Below are positions 60,287 through 64,000 of a stretch of DNA of 64,000 bases, in pieces. Origin of the DNA: Brevibacterium zhoupengii (lineage in GTDB: Bacteria; Actinomycetota; Actinomycetes; Actinomycetales; Brevibacteriaceae); the NCBI RefSeq assembly GCF_021117425.1, contig NZ_CP088298.1:2914001-2978000 (forward strand), read 5' to 3'. Below the pieces are notes generated by a model. It was not told the origin of the DNA and did no database searches. It worked only from the letters and a program-made list of their open reading frames with translations. Within the stretch, counting starts at the first letter, position 1. Each line of letters opens with the position of its first letter. Both the position numbers and the translations under genes were made by a program.

Positions 60287-60820
60287 TCACTTGAGCTCGA
60301 ACGTGCATTCCAGGGATGCACGGGCGATGCCCTTGAAGAACATGTTGAATCCGGCGAAGGCCGGTGATGCAGAATCGTCAAGGCCCAGAGGCTCCGCCAG
60401 AGCAGTGACGATGAAGAAGTAGCGGTGCGGTCCGTGGCCCTGGGGTGGTGCGGCACCGACGAAGCGAGGTTCGCCCGCATCGTTGCGCAGCGTCACCGTT
60501 CCGGCAGGCAGCAGGTCCGCCGAGGGGTCGCCGGCGTTGGCGGGCAGGCTGGTCGTCGAGGCGTCGAGGTCGGTCACGACCCAGTGCCAGAAACCGGAGC
60601 CGGTGGGTGCGTCCGGGTCATAACAGGTCACGGCGAAGGCCTTGGTCTCCTCGGGGAAGCCCGACCACGACAGCTGCGGCGAGACGTCCTGACCGCCGTC
60701 GACGCCCATGGCGCCCGAGAGCTGTGGTCCGGTCAGTTCGCCCCCGGCCTCGACATCCGTGCTGGTGAGGGTGAAGCTGGGGACATCGGAAAGGTTGTAG
60801 AACGGTGAGTTGACGCTCAT
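60287..60820 (-). CDS. YbhB/YbcL family protein (PEBP, Raf-kinase-inhibitor-like)
   Basis: A 177-residue PEBP-fold protein: DVSPQLSWSGFPEETKAFAVTCYDPDAPTGSGFWHWVV carries the DPDAP and HW ligand-site motifs, and PPQGHGPHRYFFIVTAL the second. Bacterial members have no settled role. No signal peptide. It sits between gpsA and ddl, where many actinobacteria have none; likely on the same transcript. Confidence 0.92.
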   Translation of the reverse strand: MSVNSPFYNLSDVPSFTLTSTDVEAGGELTGPQLSGAMGVDGGQDVSPQLSWSGFPEETKAFAVTCYDPDAPTGSGFWHWVVTDLDASTTSLPANAGDPSADLLPAGTVTLRNDAGEPRFVGAAPPQGHGPHRYFFIVTALAEPLGLDDSASPAFAGFNMFFKGIARASLECTFELK

Positions 60821-60870
60821 GTCTGCTCCTAGTCGTACGAGTTATTGCGGTACTGGACAGCCTGAGGTGC

Positions 60871-61884
60871 TCAGGCTGGTGGTCCCTCGTGCTTACGCTT
60901 CCGAGACAACAGCAAACCGGCGAGTTCGTCAACCCGCAGCCGCCCTCCGAGGACTGCGCACACGGCTTCCGTGATCGGCAGGTCGACGGAGTACTTGCGT
61001 CCCAGGGCGAGGATGGCGGGCGCCGATTTCACTCCCTCTGCGGTCTGCGAGGTGTGAGCGATGACATCGTCTAGGCTCATTCCCTCACCGAGGTGGCGCC
61101 CGAAAGTTCGATTCCGCGACAGTGGGGAGGCACAGGTGGCGACGAGGTCGCCGAGTCCGGCCAGTCCCGAGAGGGTGTGCGGCTGCGCGCCCATGGCAGC
61201 GGCCAGACGTGAGGTCTCGGCTAAGCCGCGGGTGATGATCGAGGCCTTCGAGTTGTCGCCGAGCTTCTGGCCATCGGCGATGCCGACGGCCAGAGCGATG
61301 ACGTTCTTCACGGCACCGCCCATCTCGACGCCGACGACGTCGGTGTTCGTATAGGGACGGAAGTACCCGTTCGCGCTGATCTCAGCGACAGCCTCGGCGG
61401 TGTCGATGCTCTCCGCGGCCACCACGGTGGCCGTCGGCTGCTGATCGGCGATCTCGCGGGCCAGGTTCGGACCGGAGACGACCGCGATCTGGGTGGAGTC
61501 CACCTCGGCGACCTCGGCGATGACCTCGGACATGCGCTTGCCCGTGTCGACCTCGATGCCCTTCATCAGGCTCACGAGCTTCACGCCCGGACGCAGGTGC
61601 GGCTTCCACCGGCTGAGGTTCTCACGCAGTGTCTGCGCGGGCACGGCGAGGATGATGACCTCGGCGTCGGTGACGGCGGCGATGTCGTCTGAGGTGGCGC
61701 TGAGCAGTTCGGGCAGGACCCGATCACCAAGGTACCGTTCGTTCGTATGGGAGTTGGTGATCTCCTCGGCGACCTCGGACCGGCGAGCCCAGAGAGTGAC
61801 GGGGAATCCGGCATCGGCGACGACTGCGGCATAGGTCGTCCCCCACGATCCTGCACCCAGCACCGCGGTCTTCTTCACGCTCAT
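60871..61884 (-). CDS. gpsA: Glycerol-3-phosphate dehydrogenase [NAD(P)+]
   Basis: A 337-residue enzyme reducing DHAP to sn-glycerol-3-phosphate for phospholipids. Rossmann GAGSWGTTYA, then SLMKGIEVDTGKRMSEV, VVGVEMGGAVKNVIALAVGIADG (catalytic Lys) and TCASPLSRNRTFG. Length normal. ATG 61884 overlaps the plsC stop (ATGA), joining two phospholipid-precursor steps. Confidence 0.96.
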   Translation of the reverse strand: MSVKKTAVLGAGSWGTTYAAVVADAGFPVTLWARRSEVAEEITNSHTNERYLGDRVLPELLSATSDDIAAVTDAEVIILAVPAQTLRENLSRWKPHLRPGVKLVSLMKGIEVDTGKRMSEVIAEVAEVDSTQIAVVSGPNLAREIADQQPTATVVAAESIDTAEAVAEISANGYFRPYTNTDVVGVEMGGAVKNVIALAVGIADGQKLGDNSKASIITRGLAETSRLAAAMGAQPHTLSGLAGLGDLVATCASPLSRNRTFGRHLGEGMSLDDVIAHTSQTAEGVKSAPAILALGRKYSVDLPITEAVCAVLGGRLRVDELAGLLLSRKRKHEGPPA

Positions 61885-62669
61885 TCGCCGACCTCCTCAT
61901 TGTGGAATCTCGCTGGCAGCTCACGGTTCGAAAGCTCACCGACCATGGTTGCTATGGTCTTCGTCAGACGGTGGGTCAGCACCGTCTTCGACCTCTTCTC
62001 CTCACGGTGGGACCACAGGTCCTCGTAGTCGATGGGATCACCGAAACGGACCACCGAGGTGTGTCTCAGAGGTCGGAACTTCGGCACCTTCGCTCCCTGC
62101 GGGAAGATCTCCTGCAGACCCCAGTGCGCGGCGGGAATGATCGGGGCACCCGTTTCGAGTGCGAGCCTGGCGGTGCCGGACTTGAAGTGCTGAGGCCACA
62201 GCTCCGCGTCCTTCGTCAACGTCCCTTCCGGGTAGATAACGACGCATTCGCCCTTGGCCAGAGCCTCTTTCGCATATTCGAGGGAGTCACCGGCCTGGTT
62301 CGAGGACCGCAGGACGGGGATCTGTCCCAGGCCGCGGAGGACGGTTCCGAGGGCACCGGAGAACAGGGTCGATTTGGCCAGGAAGTGCGGCAGGTGACCA
62401 TTGCGCCACAGCGCCAGGCCGACGAGGATCGGGTCCAGGTGGCTGGCGTGGTAGGCGGCGATGATGGCGCCGCCGCCCTGGTTCGCAGGCATCCCCCGCA
62501 GGCGCTGGATCCGCGGCGTGCGCGGGGGCAGGATCTCGGCGTTCTCGACCTTGATCTTCGAGGTCAGACGGTAGAGCCCATAGGCGGCCGAGGCCACGAC
62601 GAAGGCGACTCGGCGCTGGGACCTGACCGCGGAGGGCTCGAAGGAGACCAGCACCTCCTCCTCGCTCAC
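61881..62669 (-). CDS. 1-acyl-sn-glycerol-3-phosphate acyltransferase family (PlsC-like)
   Basis: A 262-residue membrane-associated acyltransferase. The HxxxxD motif is HASHLD in IIAAYHASHLDPI; the second motif is VIYPEGTLTKD (EGT). The N-terminal AFVVASAAYGLYRL is a likely membrane helix. GTG 62669 overlaps the murA stop (GTGA). A longer frame to 62912 is a shadow of murA. Context with gpsA fits phosphatidate synthesis. Confidence 0.92.
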   Translation of the reverse strand: MSEEEVLVSFEPSAVRSQRRVAFVVASAAYGLYRLTSKIKVENAEILPPRTPRIQRLRGMPANQGGGAIIAAYHASHLDPILVGLALWRNGHLPHFLAKSTLFSGALGTVLRGLGQIPVLRSSNQAGDSLEYAKEALAKGECVVIYPEGTLTKDAELWPQHFKSGTARLALETGAPIIPAAHWGLQEIFPQGAKVPKFRPLRHTSVVRFGDPIDYEDLWSHREEKRSKTVLTHRLTKTIATMVGELSNRELPARFHNEEVGE

Positions 62670-63982
62670 GCGGCCACCTCGGCCCCGAGGCCGATGAGCT
62701 TGTCGAGGAAGTTCTCGTATCCGCGGTTGATGAGTTCGATGCCGTGGACCTGACTGGTGCCACGGGCTGCCAAGGCGGCGATGAGGTGGCTGAATCCGCC
62801 GCGCAGGTCGGGCACGTCGATGCGTGTTCCCGTGAGCTCGGTAGGTCCCGAAACCACGGCCGAGTGCTGGTAGTTGCGGCGCCCGAAACGGCACGGCGTG
62901 CCGCCGAGGCATTCGCGGTAGAGCTGGATCTGGGCGCCCATCTCACCGAGGGCATGGGTGAAGCCGAACCGGTTCTCGTACACGGTCTCGTGGATGATCG
63001 ACAGTCCCTCGGCCTGGGTCATGGCTACGACGAGCGGCTGCTGCCAGTCGGTCATGAAGCCCGGGTGCACATCGGTCTCCAGCGCGAAGGAGGTGAGTCT
63101 GCCGCCGGGGTGACGGAAGCGGATTCCCGTTTCCTCGACCTCGAACTCCCCGCCGATGCGACGGAAGACGTTGAGGAAGGTGATGAGCTCGGGCTGGGAG
63201 GCGCCTTCGACGAAGATGTCGCCGCCGGTGGCCAGAGCCGCAGAGGCCCAGGAGGCGGTCTCATTGCGGTCGGGCAGTGCCCTGTGGATGAAGCCGCGCA
63301 GGGAGTCCACACCTTCGATGCGCACGACCCGGTCGGTGTCGACGGTGATGATGGCGCCCATCTTCTGCAACAGGGCGATGAGGTCCATGATCTCGGGTTC
63401 GATGGCCGCATTGCGCAGTTCGGTCACGCCTTCGGCGCGGACCGCGGTCAGCAGCACCTGCTCGGTCGCTCCCACTGAGGGGAAGGGCAGTTCGACCTTC
63501 GTGCCCTGGAGGCGTCCACGGGTGGTGAGCATGATGCCGCCGGACGTCTTGTCGACCTCTGCGCCGAATTGGCGCAGCACATCGAGGTGGAAGTTGATGG
63601 GCCGGTCCCCGATGTGGCAACCACCCAGATCAGGGATGAACGCCTGCCCCAGACTGTGCAGGAGAGGTCCGCAGAAGAGGATCGGGATCCTCGACGACCC
63701 GGCGTGAGCATCGATGTCGACGATCGAGCCCTGCGCCATGTCGGAGGGGTCCAGGTGCAGCTCACCATCGGAGAGGTCTCCATCGCCGCCGGGACTGACC
63801 CGAACCCCGTGGAGCTCCAGCAGACCGGTGACGATCTCGACGTCCCTGATCTGCGGCACCCCACGCAGCACGGAGGGCGTCTCCCCCAGCAATGAGGCGA
63901 CCATGGCCTTGGGCACCAGGTTCTTGGCACCTCTGACCTGGACTGTTCCACCTAGCGGATTACCGCCGCGAACTTCGAGCAT
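62666..63982 (-). CDS. murA: UDP-N-acetylglucosamine 1-carboxyvinyltransferase (MurA)
   Basis: A 438-residue enzyme that transfers enolpyruvyl to UDP-GlcNAc, the first committed step to peptidoglycan. Lys20-Asn21 (RGAKNLVPKAMVA) are the catalytic pair. The active loop has Cys122 (LGGCHIGDRP), the fosfomycin target, unlike mycobacteria which have Asp there. Length normal, with a C-terminal YENFLDKLIGLGAEV. ATG 63982 with GGGAGG upstream. It heads the murA-plsC-gpsA coupled set. Confidence 0.96.
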   Translation of the reverse strand: MLEVRGGNPLGGTVQVRGAKNLVPKAMVASLLGETPSVLRGVPQIRDVEIVTGLLELHGVRVSPGGDGDLSDGELHLDPSDMAQGSIVDIDAHAGSSRIPILFCGPLLHSLGQAFIPDLGGCHIGDRPINFHLDVLRQFGAEVDKTSGGIMLTTRGRLQGTKVELPFPSVGATEQVLLTAVRAEGVTELRNAAIEPEIMDLIALLQKMGAIITVDTDRVVRIEGVDSLRGFIHRALPDRNETASWASAALATGGDIFVEGASQPELITFLNVFRRIGGEFEVEETGIRFRHPGGRLTSFALETDVHPGFMTDWQQPLVVAMTQAEGLSIIHETVYENRFGFTHALGEMGAQIQLYRECLGGTPCRFGRRNYQHSAVVSGPTELTGTRIDVPDLRGGFSHLIAALAARGTSQVHGIELINRGYENFLDKLIGLGAEVAA

Positions 63983-64000
63983 GTTCCTCCCTGCGTCACA

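Overview
This window reads as a single chromosomal stretch of a high-GC actinobacterium. Gene content and order fit a Brevibacterium-like member of the Micrococcales; the genus is an inference from gene neighbourhoods and protein character, not a database match. Supporting signs are the MEP isoprenoid genes, the DivIVA-repeat protein, DUF3515, DUF2469, DUF177 and DUF4081-GNAT genes (actinobacterial families), frequent GTG/TTG starts, many ATGA/GTGA start-stop overlaps, and ectoine/betaine uptake genes typical of salt-tolerant actinobacteria. I see no rRNA, insertion sequence, phage or CRISPR array. One tRNA (Asn) is present.

Layout. 0-9.6 kb: end of an unknown gene, an S4 RNA-binding protein, then the MEP block dxr-rseP-ispG-GNAT (minus strand) broken by a divergent serine hydrolase; an acyl-CoA dehydrogenase and a PrmC-like methyltransferase converge. 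9.6-16.9 kb (minus): rpsB-tsf, pyrH-frr-cdsA, rlmN, a four-repeat DivIVA protein and a short protein resembling the N-terminus of AMP-binding enzymes. 17.4-25.8 kb: an M23-M15 peptidase (plus), then yraN-yifB-dprA-xerC and rplS-lepB-lepB-rnhB-DUF2469 (minus). 25.9-37.1 kb (minus): smc, ftsY, amt, ffh, rpsP-khpA and rimM-trmD. 37.1-42.7 kb: tRNA-Asn followed by an accessory block (BCCT transporter, SDR/LysR pair, a broken second copy of the BCCT 3' end, two small membrane proteins) that separates mutM-rnc from smc. 42.7-47.7 kb (minus): GntR-coaD-MFS, DUF177-rpmF-rnc-mutM. 47.8-50.9 kb (plus): ehuBCDA ectoine importer, divergent from the GntR gene. 51-57 kb (minus): thiL-DAK2-recG and rsmD plus a small membrane protein. 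57-59.1 kb (plus): DUF3515 lipoprotein and a solitary AbiEi-like gene in an AT-rich, repeat-flanked pocket. 59.1-64 kb (minus): murA-plsC-gpsA, YbhB-like protein, ddl.

How the genes work together. Most of the window is core translation, SRP secretion, chromosome maintenance and envelope synthesis. The accessory parts are two osmoprotectant uptake systems (BCCT and Ehu) and the AbiEi-like locus. The best candidates for something new are the AbiEi-like gene with perfect palindromes and a family of flanking repeats (57.6-59.05 kb); the broken BCCT copy whose substitutions are all synonymous (41.2 kb); two terminator-like hairpins placed inside the 5' coding region of the next gene (lepB after rplS, rnc after rpmF); and a cluster of DnaA-box-like sites near 17.2-17.35 kb.
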